Source: Populus alba (Eukaryota > Streptophyta > Magnoliopsida > Malpighiales > Salicaceae). Taken from it: DNA of 64,000 nt. Shown one piece after another: positions 35,741-54,300 of the stretch. A model generated the notes under the pieces. The model searched no databases. It was given only the letters and a program-made list of their open reading frames with translations, and had not been told where the DNA came from. The DNA lies in the NCBI RefSeq assembly GCF_005239225.2, contig NC_133295.1, positions 9,238,001 to 9,302,000 of the forward strand, read 5' to 3'. Positions within the stretch are counted from its first letter, which is position 1; each line of letters starts with the position of its first letter. The translations under genes were made by a program, and so were the position numbers.

Positions 35741-38099
35741 CCAGCTTTTTGAAAATGAGATGTATAAATTTGAATCAACAAGTTAAAAATTTTAACTTTC
35801 AATTAAATTAAAAATTTTACTCTATTTGCACCAAACTTTTGATCTAATTCAAAAGAAAAAAAAATGGATTTAACATCTTGTGAATTACATTTTCTTTCAT
35901 AGCTTAGAAAATCACGTTTTATATTCAATAGTTTAATTTAATTTTATATTTTTTTCAGTTTTATTCTTAAAATTTATTTAATTAAAGATTAGATTCTATT
36001 TTTTTTTTTTTTTCCTATTGAATCTTTATTGATTCTTAAAATGATTTAGTTATATATATAGCCTTAGGGCTGGTTTTTCACTGATTCCAAGTGGACTTAG
36101 GGCTAGTTTTTAGACCATTTTGTATTATATTATTTTCTTCAATTTAATCTTTTAATATTTTATTTGTTAGAAATTAAACTTCAAATTTCTCTCATTTTAC
36201 TTTAGAATGTTTAAATAAATATTTAATAAACAATTAACATGAGAAAAAAATGAATTCAATTTCTTAATTTAATATTTTATTCTAAATATAAGAATTATAA
36301 TATGTTATGAATTAAATTCAAATCTACTTATTAATTGAATTTAATTCAGTAAGTGATTTAGTTTGAGTTTTGATAGTAAATCTACTTTTTTTTTTGCTTT
36401 AATAATAGCTTGAGTTTTGATACCAAATGAAGGGGCTCTTCGAATACACTAGCGGATCATATTTAATGGTTGCGTTTCACAAATAATTATTGATTTAATT
36501 TCAGTTAATAAGAAATAATTAGTTCTTATTTCTATAACTTAATTTCCTTTTCACTTCTAGTAAAATATTTTTCAAGGAAAAACTGACCATAGAGACCAAG
36601 TTCAAGATTTTATATATTTTAAAAGCAAATATCCATTCTTGAAAGAGTGTGTTAAACAAATTGAAAAAATTTTATTATTATTTTTTAATATTTTTATATC
36701 GTTTTGATATGTTTATATGAAAAATAATTTTTTAAAATAAAAATATATTATTTCAATATATTTTTAAATTAAAATATTTTAAAAAATAATTGTTATTAAA
36801 ATACAAAACATGCTAAAATAAAAAAGTTCAATCCAGCTGAATTTGGATGCCCATACTCTCATGTCCACCATCGATTCAAGTTTTGTGGACCAATATTAAT
36901 CAATCTGTGTTATATAAAATAATTTGTTTGGAAAAATATATTTTGTTTGAATCATGTAACCTGTGAGGAGTTTTGGATTTTTTTGTTTGCGAGGAACATT
37001 TTACCTTTCAAGATCTATGAAACCTACCGAGTCTGATGTATTGTATTTACAGCTTTCTTTTAGCTTTCATGATTCATAGCATATCACCTGCATTGTTAGG
37101 AGGTTGGGATTCAGCTAGATTATTCCAGGTTTTGCTTTTTTTTTTTTTTTTTTAATAATAAAAAAAAAACTTGGTCTGATTTTAACCTTGGATCAATTAG
37201 ATTCCAGATCGACCTGCTAGGTTAGGCTGGATTTTAAAATTATAAGTGAGAGATTCAATTTCCCAATTATTTTCTTTAAAATTGGTTAGAAAAGATATGA
37301 TAAATAATTCACAATACCATGTTAAAAAATTAGATATTAATTAGTCTAAATAATTAATTCCCAAAGGCTTGAAAAGAAGGGGTAACATCATCATTGAGAG
37401 CATATTAGAATAATTTTGGTCTTCTCTAGTAGGTAAAACTAACCCTCTTAAGCAAAATTCTTGATTTTTATTAGTTTTTTCTGCATTTAGAACCATACAT
37501 GTTTTTTATCATCATCTAAATATCGATAGCATTACAACTCCACTAGAGAATGAAAGCTTAATCCCAAGTTTTTCTTGTTTTGTAGAATTTATTTAATATC
37601 TTATAATGTATGATATTTTTATATTTTCTTGATTTTTTTTGCTTGTATATGAAGTGAGGCCCTCTCGCACACAACAACATTCCACATAAAAGAAAATTTG
37701 AGCTTCTTACACTTTGGATTCTTATCCTAAGATTAGAAAAGGGGAGGTGACGCTTGAGGAACTCTAATATAGGGGCTCGCACAATAAAGCCCTCGACTTA
37801 TATGAGGAAATTTGCTCTCATTTATGGAACTTGGAAAACTTGTTAACCCTTTTACACGCACACACTAACGTGGGCTCTTCTTAATATTTACAAATAGAAT
37901 AGTCTTGATGATCACTAAGAAGGTGTTTAAGAGTTAGTTTTTTTTTTTGTTAAAAATAAAATTTTTAATTTGCTTTAAATTAATTTATTTAAAAATAATT
38001 TTAGACCGTTTTAATATAATAATATTAAAAATAAATTTTAAAAAATAAAAAAATTATTTTAATATTTTTTTATAAAAAATATTTTAAATACAACTGTTA
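35741..38099. other. AT-rich intergenic DNA
   Basis: No gene was seen. MITE-like copies lie near 36650-36810 and 37925-38095. Confidence 0.45.
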
Positions 38100-39553
38100 A
38101 CACATCTCCTCCGGACACCATCTAAGACTACCATTGTCTTGATGTCATTTTGTGGATTTCTTAGCTGACTCTGAGACACTGCAGTGTTGTGAAGGGAATT
38201 GCCTAAACTTAGCATTGCCTTCAACACTAAATTTAACTGGAAAGATTAATAATGTCACCAAGCAGAAGGCCGTTCGTGGGAGGTTGAGAATGAAAGACCA
38301 GAAAATATTTGACAGGGATGGTTGATCTAATCCAAAGATTTGATGGTTGATTGTTTTCTTTTTTAATTCATAAAATAGTCCCCGAGCTCCTTGCTCGCTC
38401 CTTTTTGTGGCGTGCTCCACGCTTGCCCTAATTTGAGAGATTTCAAACCAAACTAGGGTATAGTATTTTCTCTCATCAAGCAGGACAAGTCTTCACAAGG
38501 AGATTCGAAGGAAGATTCGCCTACAGCTAGGGCAAGAAACAATAGCTTGGAACACACGTCACGACTCGAAAAGCTGGAAGAAACTTTTGAGATGAGATGA
38601 CATCCTTGGACTGGATCACGAAAGGATATAGAAACTGGCATTTCCATGGTGTGGAGCCTGGAAACCACTCTTTCTATTGGGCTCACAAGATCCAATGGAA
38701 ACCCTAATCTACAAGTATTCTCGATTCAACGCCCAAGATTGTTCACCGTGTCACACGGGAGGACTGCATCGACAGTGTCATTATCCTTGGAATCCAGTTT
38801 TTCCATTTCTAGAATCGTTGATTTCTTCAACACGGGTTGCGTCTACTTTTCGACAATCCGTGTCACTAGAACACAGTTTGTGCCTGTCGGTCAGACCTTT
38901 TGTTTCTACTGACGATTGATAATAGGAAAAGGAGGGTTTTTCCACGATTTTAATAAGTAGCTGCAAGAACTTAACAAGTTATCTTCAAGTTCCCTGTCGG
39001 TTTGGCGTTATAGGCATAGCTGCCTTGTTGCTGATAAAAATGTCTTTAGCTTCAGATAGTAACTTTCACGGCAGGATATACAAATTGGAACTGATCTTGG
39101 CAAGAATATCCACCATTCAGAACTCGAAAGAAAAAAAAAAAAAAAAAAAAAACTCAATAACTCTGAGTTGGCGACATTACAAATACAAACTCGAATGGAT
39201 ATCTGCAGAGAGTCAGGAAAGCACAGGAAGAAAAAAAGAAAATATTTAACACCAAGAACCCAGAAGATGTACAAGAAAAAATATGAAATTAATTTGGAAA
39301 CCGAGATTGCCTTGCCACCATAATCCGACAACTGTAAGCCAACGAGCTGTACCTCCGGTGCATGCTTCTTGCAGCCTAATGCCAACTCAATCTGTAATCC
39401 TGATCCCAGCAATATCCATTTATGTCTCTAGAATGTCGAATGTATTACTTGCATTTGGTGACACAAAATCCGGACCCTTCAAATATTGAATATATCAATG
39501 ATAGGACAGAAACATTAGTGAGCACAAGCAGAACATATGACGAACTCTATAAT
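38100..39553. other. Low-repeat block downstream of the CDPK
   Basis: Balanced base composition with overlapping short ORFs on both strands (38453-38695 minus, 38646-38912 plus), none recognised. A plus-strand stretch near 38500-38600 reads ARNNSLEHTSRLEKLEETFE, which could be a coiled-coil relic of a retrotransposon gag. An A-run lies at about 39130-39151. The part nearest 39553 should hold the CDPK 3' untranslated region. Confidence 0.3.
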
Positions 39554-43816
<4,263 letters not shown>

Positions 43817-43977
43817 GCTATTTTCTTCTCGTTCGAAATTAACAGAAAGAGGCGGAGACAGAGAGAAACGGTGTGTTGTTCTGGTGGTTTTGGAGGAGGA
43901 GAAGGGTGGTTGTCCAGTGGAAGAAGGGGGAGAAAAGAGGTTTTTTTTTTTTTTGAAATATCTGATTTAATGACACT

Positions 43978-43986
43978 TATTATATA
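43978..43986 (-). promoter_or_regulatory. Possible TATA box of the CDPK gene
   Basis: The minus strand reads GGTATATAATAAG about 165 bp upstream of the ATG. Position and sequence fit a TATA box, but the area is AT-rich. Confidence 0.3.
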
Positions 43987-45146
43987 CCAAGTACATTATA
44001 AGTATTTGACAATTCATCGTTGGTTTTTTTTTTTTTGTTTTTTTTTATTTATTCCCAAAAAGATGACTTTTTATTTTTTGCGGCGGAAATTATCAATTAC
44101 TGCCATGAATACACGCCTCATCAAGCAATCATCCACGACTTACCAACCCTTTTCTCCATTTAAATTTTAATTTCTTTTTACTGGCGAGTCCCTCTCTCTT
44201 TCTTAGATAATCACAGTAAGAAACCAAACACTTGCATGAATTTAATTCCCTGGTGATGTTGATGTCGGGGGGGACAACATGGAAGCCTCAGCCGTTGATG
44301 TTGCTCCATGTTGTAGTGATAGTATTGGAGCAGGTCAACAGAGGAGAACACACGGTGGCTACTGGTTGACGAAGACCTCCAAAAATTTAATTCTAAGAAT
44401 CTTCAATTTGAATTCCCAGTTAACAAGCGATTGCATTGTGGCCTTCCTTTGCAGCGAGGGAGGGAAAGTTCTCAAGCCTGCACTTGTGTGCTTCTTCTCT
44501 TCTTCAAAGGAACTCCTTACAGCTTATGATTCTTGGTGGGTTGGTTGCAAGTGTAACCCATGATAAATTGATTAGATTTTAAATTTATTTTTTAATATTT
44601 ATATATTTAAATTTTTTTAAATTATTAAAAATTTATATATTTATTAATTTTAAATTTCATAAAATTAATCCAAACTAATCTAAAACTTCATATTAATAAA
44701 TGAAAAAAAAATATGTGGTCTTATGATGGTGGAAAGTATTCTATTAAGACATTGTTTGGCATTGTATTTGTACCTGCGTTTCATTAAATTTTGAAATTTT
44801 TTTTTTATTTTGTTAAAATTGAGTGTGGTTTGTACTATTTGAATCGTTTTGATGTGCTGATGTCAAAAAATAATTTTTAAAAAATAAAAAAATATTATTT
44901 ATATGTATTTCAGCATGAAAAACTATTTAAAAAACAATTTAAAAAATAATCGCTATCACATTACTAAATACGCTCTAACAACTCCTCAGTTGACTTGCTT
45001 GTTTCTTGAGCTGGAGTCTCGTGAATTCAGCATACCATTGCTAAAAAAAAGCTTTACTTTTTGGTGGATTGTTTGACACTCGATCGATTTATCACCATCT
45101 AACGAGCTTCCAAATACCAGGAGTTATATTACGAGAAAACGATGTA

Positions 45147-45148
<2 letters not shown>
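43987..45148. other. Intergenic DNA upstream of the CDPK
   Basis: No gene was recognised. The ORF at 44279-44563 (94 codons) shows no family features. A possible SINE fragment lies near 44550-44690. Confidence 0.4.
44765..44975. mobile_element. MITE-like AT-rich element, reverse orientation
   Basis: The core GTTTTGATGTGCTGATGTCA is the reverse complement of the ATCAGCACATCAAAA core in other copies. Confidence 0.5.

Positions 45149-45179
<31 letters not shown>
45149..45179. repeat. (GA)n microsatellite
   Basis: About 15 uninterrupted AG units. Confidence 0.95.
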
Positions 45180-45181
<2 letters not shown>

Positions 45182-45911
45182 CAGTCAAGAAAGCAGAAAG
45201 TCCAAGGTCTTCCTGAGGCAGCCATTGGAGCAAAATACCATCCCCTGTTTACATGGAAAATATTTAAGAATCTATGCCCAAAGTCAACAGAAATGATTAG
45301 ACTTCTTCGCTCAAAAGCCAGTGCCATGATCGTCCAAGCAAGGTGGTCTCTCTTCCCTGAGCCCCACTTCTGCATCATCCTCTATGGCTTATTGTTGAAT
45401 GGCTTCCAAGTCAAGATTATTTGAGGATCCTTTACAGAGTAACCACGAGCATCATGATTAAATCAGATTTGCCCTTCGAATTACCAAACCATAATTATCT
45501 CTCAACCATTCCTCTTTACAATTGATATCCTGAGTTTTCTACGCTCTGCTAGTGCGTTTACTTTTTATTTATTTATTTTTTAACTCCTGGGTTAAATATA
45601 ATATTCAGTCAATTTATTACTTACCACATTTAAGCGTGGAGGTCGATGGCTGTTGGACTTTGTATAGACAGTGGATCGAGTTTCTTAATCTACTATTGTA
45701 TAATTAGTCCAACAAAACCTCAAATCTGATGGGCTTTTATAAATTCATCAACTAAAACATAAAAGGGTGGAAATCTTCACTCGGTACCAAGACACAGGTA
45801 ATTTTTTACAAATAACTATAGATTCCAACCGTGACCGTGTTGTCTTTCCAAGAAAAATCACTGAAATTGTTGTTGGTGATAATAAAGTATTTTTTCTTAT
45901 CACTCATTAGG
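45180..45911. other. Intergenic DNA
   Basis: 45180-45420 is less AT-rich and contains a minus-strand ORF (45378-45124) with no recognisable domain. The rest is AT-rich with nothing notable. Confidence 0.35.
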
Positions 45912-46105
45912 TTTTTTTTTTTTTTTTAAGATTAATGTAGATGTTTAGTCAACTTACGCGTACCTTAATTAATTTCATGGGTCCTGAAATTAATGATTAT
46001 ATAACCTTCTAGTGGTCCTGAGGTTTGTGAAACTCGAACTGATGACTTTTGAAGAGGAAAAACAGGACTTGATTGGTTAAACTATACTTCTTAGAGTTAA
46101 TCATG
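45912..46105 (-). mobile_element. SINE-like element, copy C
   Basis: On the minus strand it has a B-box-like GTTCGAGTTTC, then CACAAACCTCAGGACCACTA, then ATTAATTTCAGGACCCATGA and a poly(A) tail (the T-run at 45912-45927). It is the best copy for tail and B box together. Confidence 0.6.
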
Positions 46106-48639
46106 TTAGCCTACCTTGTAGCTTTCTGGCTTGTGTCCGATGCAATCATTATTTGAATAGGTGGATAGGTCATTTAATATTTTTTAAACATAGTTTAATG
46201 ATTAAATTATTTTTAAAAATAAAAAAATAAACTTACATCTAAGAACTTTTTCATATTTTTATTTTTTTAAAAGTACAGTAAAATAACTTAATTATCCTTA
46301 AATGTAATTTTTGAATTGGTATACAAGGGCTTTTTCCGTATTTTCATCTTGATTTTTTTGTTATAATCAAGTTGTCAAGGGGGCAATCTAGTAATTTAAT
46401 AAGTATAAATATTATTTAAAAAACAAATGATTCGGCATGCGAGACACAACCTTGCCTTTCGAGCGGCATGTGATGGGGCATGCAATTGCCAAACAGTGGC
46501 TTCCAAGGCGACATTTGAATCATCGCGCCTGCTACTTTTGCTTTTCATTTTACTCTCTCATTCTCGATTTCCACACCTCACTCTCTAAATTTTTAAAGCA
46601 ATCCTTTAATTTGTTTTTCCTTTAGATTTGGTCCCTTTTCATTTGATTACTATTAGTTTTATTTAAAATTATTTATAAATTATATTTTTTTTATTTCATC
46701 CTCCATTTTTTTCATCTTTCATGTTTCATCCTTTTTTTTTAATTGTTATTTATTTTATTTACGATACTTTTTAAAATTATTTTTTTTTACGATTTCATCT
46801 CCTTTTAATTTTTTTTTCCTATTAGATTTGATCCTGATTCTTTTAATTACTATTTTTTTACTTTAATAAATTTTTTAAATTGATACTTTTTTCTTCAAAT
46901 TTCATCCTTTAACATTAAATTAGTTGTAAATTGGCCTTCTTGATTCAATTGGGCATAGGATTTTAGGGATTGCAAATTTAAAAGATTAACCCAGGTTTAG
47001 AAGATTCGCACAAGTTTGCTAGGAAAAAATTTTAATTTGATATTTTTTCTTGGTTTCATTCTTCAACATTAAATTGGTTAGGAATTTAGCTTGTTTATTA
47101 AGCCCAGGTCTAGAATTTCATAGTTATACTTGTTAGTGTAAAACTATATATTAGAAAAAATAATTGAAAACCGCCTCTAGTTTCCTTGAATTGTAAAGAA
47201 ACCTTACTAATGAGAAAATTTACAAAATAAAATGAAACACGATTTTCTAACATGTAAACCCTTGCTAAAATAATTTTGATTCTCATAACCTATGTTGTCC
47301 TCATTGAAAAACAATCTTTTCTAAATAAAAAATATTCTCCTACCATCTACAACATGTTACAAAAGCATTTTGTCATGTCTTGTCTCCAATAACTAAATAG
47401 AGATAGTAACTAAAATTCTAGTCCTATATTCCGAACCAAATAAAACCATATCCAGGCACTTCTATCTAGTCTCACATTATCTTGTCTTTTTTGTCTAATC
47501 CTTTGTGTCTTGCCTTTGTTCCAAACAAAACCTTAATTTCTTTCTTATCTACACTTATTCATCATCTACAGAGATGATTGTGATTTGTAGACAAGCTAAA
47601 ATACTCAGTATATTACGATTATATTAGTTACTTGTAAGGTATGTGGCCGCTACTTATTTCCTTATATAGGTATCACAACTATGACTTTAAAATGACAATA
47701 TTATTCATTACATTTAGGTTAAAGAGGGGAGGTAATTAGAGTTATAGGGTTATCTCTTTTATATCCTCTCGTCTTTTCTCTTCTCTTTCTACTTTCATTA
47801 TTGTATTTTATTTTTTATTTTTAATGCATCAATATTTAAATCTATATTTTAAATCTAAATCTTATTTGTGTTTATCATTTTGTATCATTTGTGTTTTTTT
47901 TTTTTACAAGGAGCAAATCAAAATCCAATGTGAAGTTATAACTATTTTGGGCAGTTAGTCAAAATAGAATGTGGTATCGATACACATATACTAGATTTTG
48001 ATAGTTGATTTATTTATGGTTTTTTTAAGAATAGAAAATAGTGATTTTATTTATATTATGAACAAACTGATATTTTTATTCTACACCTAGAAGATTTTAC
48101 TTATTGTTCAATAAGATAATTGATAACATTAACATTGTAAGATAGTCTTTTTAGCAATTATCAACCCTTTAATGGTTTGAATGACAAAAAAGCTCCATTA
48201 AATCTTCAAATCTAGGTTATTTATATAAGAGATCATTTTGAAACAAAGCTACATATAGATGAGTGTAAGTCATTTTGAAACAATGAGGATTAGGCTATAC
48301 TAACAAACTTTGTGATGAAAGTTTCAAAACCGTGGAGTAGTATCAGTTTCCTTTATCCAACTTTAAAAAAACTCTAAACCTTAAATAAGAAAAACCACAA
48401 CAAGTGAGGAGAATAAGTAGTTGACATGTGATCATATAGATTTAAACAAAATAATCTAAAACTAAGAAGAAAAAGAAAAAAGACTAATTGCTTATTTTTC
48501 ATTAAAGAAGTTCTATTCTTTGTCAATTAAAGATATTTGAGATTTTTTATCAATGTATCTTGATAATATAGATAAGTTATTTGTTGATCTATCGTATTCT
48601 TGATATGCAAGGAAAGTTCTATTTTGAAAATTATTGTTA
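46106..48639. other. AT-rich DNA with LTR-type degenerate repeats
   Basis: 46670-46960 carries loose repeats of the TTTCATCCTTTAACATTAAA kind often seen in Populus-type dispersed repeats. No gene or retrotransposon protein motif was read in the rest. Confidence 0.4.
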
Positions 48640-48990
48640 AGAAGGAAAAAAAAATAAACAAAATCTTACCAAAGTTCTCTAAAACTCATTAATAAAGAAA
48701 AACATTTACGAGAGCCATTTAAGACTAAAAAATAAAGGAAAGTTTGCAATAGTCTTAAAAAAACTCAAGAATAAAGAAAACAGTTATGAGAGTCCTCTAA
48801 GACTCAAAAATATTTGAAAGAGTCCTCTAAGAATCAAAAGTACAAAAACATTTGCAAGAGTCCTCTACGACTAAAAAGTAAAAAAAGACTTGCAAGAGTA
48901 GTCTAAGACTCACGAATAAATAAAGATTCATGAGAGTCTTCTTTGACTCAAATTTTCAAGAGTCCTCTAATACTCAAAAAGTAAAGAACA
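48640..48990. repeat. Tandem repeat, about 30-50-bp unit, AGAGTCCTCTAAGACTC
   Basis: About nine degenerate units of GAGTCCTCTAAGACTCAAAA followed by an A-rich spacer (AATAAAGAAAACA type). The period varies with spacer length. Confidence 0.8.
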
Positions 48991-49089
48991 AATTTTTACA
49001 CACATATATATATATATACGTAAAAAGGTGAGAGTGTAATTTTACAAAACAAAGCTAACATGAATGCAAAGTCAATAAAAATAGAATAA

Positions 49090-50150
49090 ATTAATGGATG
49101 AATAGCCAACATGCATGAATAGAGACATATTTATCATTTTCATTTTGAATAGTAAAAAACATGCAAAACCTACTATAAAAAGAAGAAAAGAAGGAAGAGG
49201 ATTTTTTCTCGGTTCTTTTTTTTTCTCTCTTGAAATTTCTTTTTTTTTTTTTCTTTTTTATTTTTCTTCTATTTTCCACTCCATTCTGGCTCAAACTTGC
49301 TCATTTACTTATCTAAGCTTAAACTCCTCTCTCTCTCTCTCTCTCTCGGCATTTTCTCTCTCTAACTTAGATCTTCTTTTCTCTTGCCTTTTCCCTCTAT
49401 ATATAGCCAAAATGAAGCATTTGGAACCCTTTTTGGTGGTGTGATAAAAGCCATTGATTTATTTGGGTTAATCTCAACTCTCTACCATAATTGTACATTT
49501 TGCTAAGGTTGTTTTTCTTGGTCCCTTTACACCATTTTTATAGCATTTTAGAGTGTTAAAGTTGTTTTTTTAGTCGAGCATTTAGTACACATGTAAAGAA
49601 AAGAAATGATGTATTATTTGGCATTTATATGAGGCATTTGTGAGAGAGATAAAAGTGTTGTCAAAGTTTGGTCAAAAGCCATGAAACAATAAGAGTTGTT
49701 GAGTTATATGCATAAGAAAGAAGAAGTATTGTTTTGACCATACACCAAAACGATGTCATTTTGGTGCTTTCTTTTTCTTTTTCTTTTTCTTTTTCCTTTT
49801 CTACTTAAAGTTCAAACCCCCCATTTCATCAAAGAGTGAAGTGCATCATTTCACTTAAACAAAATTGTGTCGTTTTGACTTAAAAAGAATTTTCTTGTTG
49901 CTGCCTTTTTCAATTTAGTCATTGACTTTTTTATTTTTCATTATTTAGCCAATTTAAATATTTTTCTTCATGTTTCTTTCCAATTTCATCCTTAATTGTA
50001 TTAAAATGGTTCCTCTATTTCTTCCCATTTAGTCCTTGGTTTTTTTATTTTCAATTGTTTAGCTAATTTCAATCATTTTTCAATATTTCTTCTCAATTTC
50101 ATCCTTAATTGCATTTTTTTTAATGTTTTTTCATTTTCTTATTGATTTTT
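49090..50150 (-). mobile_element. LTR-like block, minus orientation
   Basis: Read on the minus strand, degenerate repeats (plus-strand form TTCAATTTAGTCATTGAC) are followed by an ACGACA-type block and a TATATATAG box near 49400. A leader rich in GA, including a (CT)n run near 49329-49347, comes next. The layout is like 13030-14350. No paired LTR was seen, so it could be a solo LTR. Confidence 0.35.
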
Positions 50151-51293
50151 TTTGGAAATATATATTTTCTTTTTTAGGGATATTTGAGAAGTAAAAAATT
50201 AAGTTACAACAAAAACTATATTTGGAACCTTTGTGATAAGTAAAACAAAATAAACATACAACATGAAATGTGATTATTATTGTAGAATTAGTTGTTGTGG
50301 TTGTTATGAGAATACTAGTTTTTTTTTTTCTTGTTACTAGGTAGGATGGAAAGTAGTATTGTTATAGAAAGAAATTAGATCTATGACTCATGCTACGCAA
50401 CAAATCTGACTAGATTTCTCTATCATAAAAAAGATGTTTAGATGATTGTAGTATTTTGAAAGAAGCAAGAAAAATATGAGACTTGGATCATTGACACGAT
50501 TAGTTAAATAAACTCGGTTAATTTAATAATATGATAATAAAAAAAAGACAACAAAAACAATAAATAAACTAAACAAAAAACAATTGGCAACGATTAACTA
50601 CAAAAAAATAGTAATCAAAAGAATAATGATCAAATTTAACATAAAAATAAAATGAAACCAAGTATTAAGGAATGAAATTGAAAAAACAAAACAAATAATA
50701 ATTAAATTATTGAAGAACAAATTTGATATAAAAACCAATTGATATCAAATACGGAGGGATGAAATTGAAAAAGCAAATCCATTAAAAAAAAGGATTTAAA
50801 ACAAAAAAAAAATCAAAAAATTGAAGGATAAATTTGATAATAAAAAAATAAAATGATAGGATGCCTTTCAATTTTAGTAGGCTTGGTTTGAATTCCAAGG
50901 AGAGGAGAGAGATAAAAAGAGGAAAATAGAAAAAGGCTTTCAAAGACTCGTCACCACTCCACCTTGGACACGCACTGCACCACCAAATAAAGCTCATCGA
51001 GATAATTTTAATGCCAATGTGGAAGGCGTGATGATGACACCAAAAAAGGCTTCATGCACCACCAAAGTACAACAGCCTCTTCCAACATGTTGGCGCATGC
51101 AATGCACTCACCAGCCAAGTTGCCTTACTCAACCTTTTCAATCCTTGTTATTTTTTATCAAATTGGGTACCCCCGAGCGTTTATTGTTTTAGATCAATAA
51201 AATCATATTTGATTTGGAAAAGATGCACGTTAAATGTTTTTGCTCAACATTGCAAGATCCTTATACCTAGGCAACAAATAAAAAACTATAAAG

Positions 51294-51294
<1 letters not shown>
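50151..51294. other. Repeat-derived intergenic DNA
   Basis: 50640-51000 has loose repeats of the GAATGAAATTGAAAAA kind, followed by a more balanced stretch (50940-51150). It resembles 61600-62220 and may be another LTR-like relic. No gene was seen. Confidence 0.35.

Positions 51295-51364
<70 letters not shown>
51295..51364. repeat. (TA)n microsatellite, about 35 units
   Basis: An uninterrupted TA run of about 70 bases. Both ORFs crossing it are artefacts. Confidence 0.97.
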
Positions 51365-51367
<3 letters not shown>

Positions 51368-54300
51368 ATGTGGAAGGATCAAATTGAGAAAAAGAAAATT
51401 GAGGGGTTAAAAAAATTAAGAAGGTTAAATCTCTTCCTTGTCGAGGCAATTCAGTCCCTAATATGTGCAAAATAAATAAATAAATAAAGAGGCTCAATAC
51501 TTTTGGTTTTTTCTTTAATTTAATTTAATCATTCAACTACTTTTTAATTTTATTTTTTTTTAGATATTGAAGTCAACTTTAATTTATCAGAACAAAATAT
51601 GACATTTTCTTAATTCTTTCAATTTTCTGCTTTAACATAGGTTTTTCTCAAATTATCCATATTTTTTTCAATTTTTATGGTTATAGGATGCTGACATGGC
51701 GTGTGAGTCTTGTAGCTACCTAATTACATCTCAACACGTATACTCATTAGATTAAAACAAAGAAAGTTTCCAAAATGCTCAATCGATTGTCAAATTCGAT
51801 ACAGATGAAGGGATTTACCTTGTTCCAAAATTCAAATTAAAAGGATTCGACTTGGCTTTGTAGTATTAAAAGGACCAATATGACTGTATCGTTGAATTAT
51901 AGGGACCTCCAGTCCGGAAAAACCATAAATCTAAATATATAAGACATGAAAACCTGAGACCGCTTTCTTAACGTCTGGTTGAGGTTCTTATCACCTCCAT
52001 GCAATGATAGAAAGCCTTGAAGACTGGGAACTTTATACCCTGGCATGGCTTGTAGGCCAAAGTTGTCAAGCGAAAAAAAAAAAAAAAAACACAGAGAGAG
52101 GGAGAGAAAAAGGCCATGTTATTGCATACGTGACCTCCATGATGATGTTTGATGGTGGGTCGCAAGCAAAAAGCATGTGTCGCCAACTGCATAAAGCAGC
52201 TTGTAAGCTTTTCAAGACTGTTCGGAATGTGTGAAAAAAGAAGATGAAAAGACTATAAACAACAGCCTTTCTGGGTATTTGTTCTTCTAATCTGGAGTAA
52301 TGGCTGTTTTTTTTAATTGCTATTTGCAGGTAACTTCGATGGCTTTTATTATTGCAGTATTAAAAAAGTTATTAAAATACCTATAAATTTTTTATGAAAG
52401 ATTGTTTAAATAAATTAGAGACCTATAACAACTATGTTATCGTTAACTAAAAAACACACTAATCCACTAAAAATAAAAAAAGGAGCAATTAAATAAAAAA
52501 TGTTTTCAATCACTATTAAAAATGAGATTCCCCTCACTTTATAAGATAGGAGAATCACATTCCCTTACAAAATAAGAATGTTGTGAACTATAAAGAATGT
52601 TATTTTCCAGTAAAAAATAAATATAAGGATCTTTGATATTTTATCCATTTAGAATTGTAGCTGCAGTTGCTTTTCTAAATATTTTTTTATTTGAAAATAA
52701 ACATTAAAATAATATTTTTTTTTATTTTAAAAAAATTATTTTTGATATCAGCACATCAAAATAATTTAAAAACACTAAAAAAATATTAATTTAAAATAAA
52801 AAATAAAAAATTAATTTTTTTAAAATATTTTTAAAACATAAAAATAAACAGACTAAGATAATTTAACAAGTAAAATCTGAAAATTCCTTGTATAGAAAGG
52901 CTGCCCGCTGCCTGCTTGTGATTTTCTCCCGTTTATTTAACTTGGGATTGCCTATATATTAATCCTTCTGTGGTTGAAGTTACCTTCGCGGTGACGATAG
53001 GCCCAGTTCGGATATGAGAGCACACTAAATCATGTTTGGAACCATGATTGTTTTTGGTTTTAGATGTTTTTAAAATTAAATTTTATTAAAAAAATATTAA
53101 ATTATTTTAATGTAAAGATATTAAAAATATTTTTTTTAAAATAAAATTATTTTATATATTTTTAATTAAAAAATAAATTTTCGAAATATTATAGATTTTA
53201 ATATCAAACACGCATCTCAAGAATACTGACATTTTGATTTTTTGAGATTCATTTTTATCATGCATATTAAATTTTAGATAGTATTTGATAAAAAAATAAA
53301 AAAAATAATTATTATATAAGTAATTTTAAGAACACAAAAGTTATTTTTTTATACTACTAAGGAAGAGAAAATAATCAAATTATTATCAATTATTGGTGAT
53401 AGATAAATAAAGAAATTATTCGGTGTAGATTTAAGACAAAAAGGATGCGAGAGACTTGAAAAAATAATATTATTTGGAGTAATTTTAAAACTTACTTTTC
53501 AGGCTAATGATTACACCAAGCATGATGCGCATCTTTTACAAAAAAGAAAGAAAGAAAGTAAGCAAATTTAAATTTCAAAAAGTAAATTTTAATTTCATTT
53601 TTAACCTCTTCCTGTGTTTGGAACCGGTAAACCGTATTTTTAATAAATTTTATTTTATTTTTATAAAAAATTTAATTTTTTTATATTTTAAATTATTTTA
53701 ATATGCTAATTTTAAAAATAATTTTTAAAAAATAAAAAAATATCAATTTTAATATACTTTAACATAAAAATATTTTAAAAAACAATAATAATTATACTTC
53801 CAAACAAACTATTCAAATAAGCTAGCATGCTAACATGGCATTTGGGCTCACTCTAAAAACCTCTCTAACCTATGTATGTTTATTAACAATACATTCTTTT
53901 ACCAAATGAGTGATAATTTAATCGAATGTTGACAATTTCAATGTTTTCCTTGTGTCAATATTTCGTTAAAAATAGCTAACAAAATCTTATAAAAGTGTAT
54001 GCATTGTATAAAAATTTTATGATAATCATGGAATCAGTAATATTCTACTGGTTACTCTATATAAATTATTTTAAATAAAAATATATAAAAATAAAAATAT
54101 AAAATTTATAACCTATTAAAAATGATCAGAATATTTTTCAATCTATTTTTTGTCTAGTTGTATCTTTTTATTTCTTTAAAATAATTCATAAAAAATAAAT
54201 AATAAGATGTCGTTAATTATTTTATATATATATATATATATATATAAAATTTTTAGATAAAAATTCCCCTCAAAAACATAATATTATACAAACAATATAA

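Noticed and set aside
44279..44563. 94-codon ORF starting MEASAVDV
   Set aside because: No domain, no splice partner and ordinary length for chance in this region.
51209..51497. ORFs reading YIYIYI
   Set aside because: Translation of the (TA)n microsatellite.
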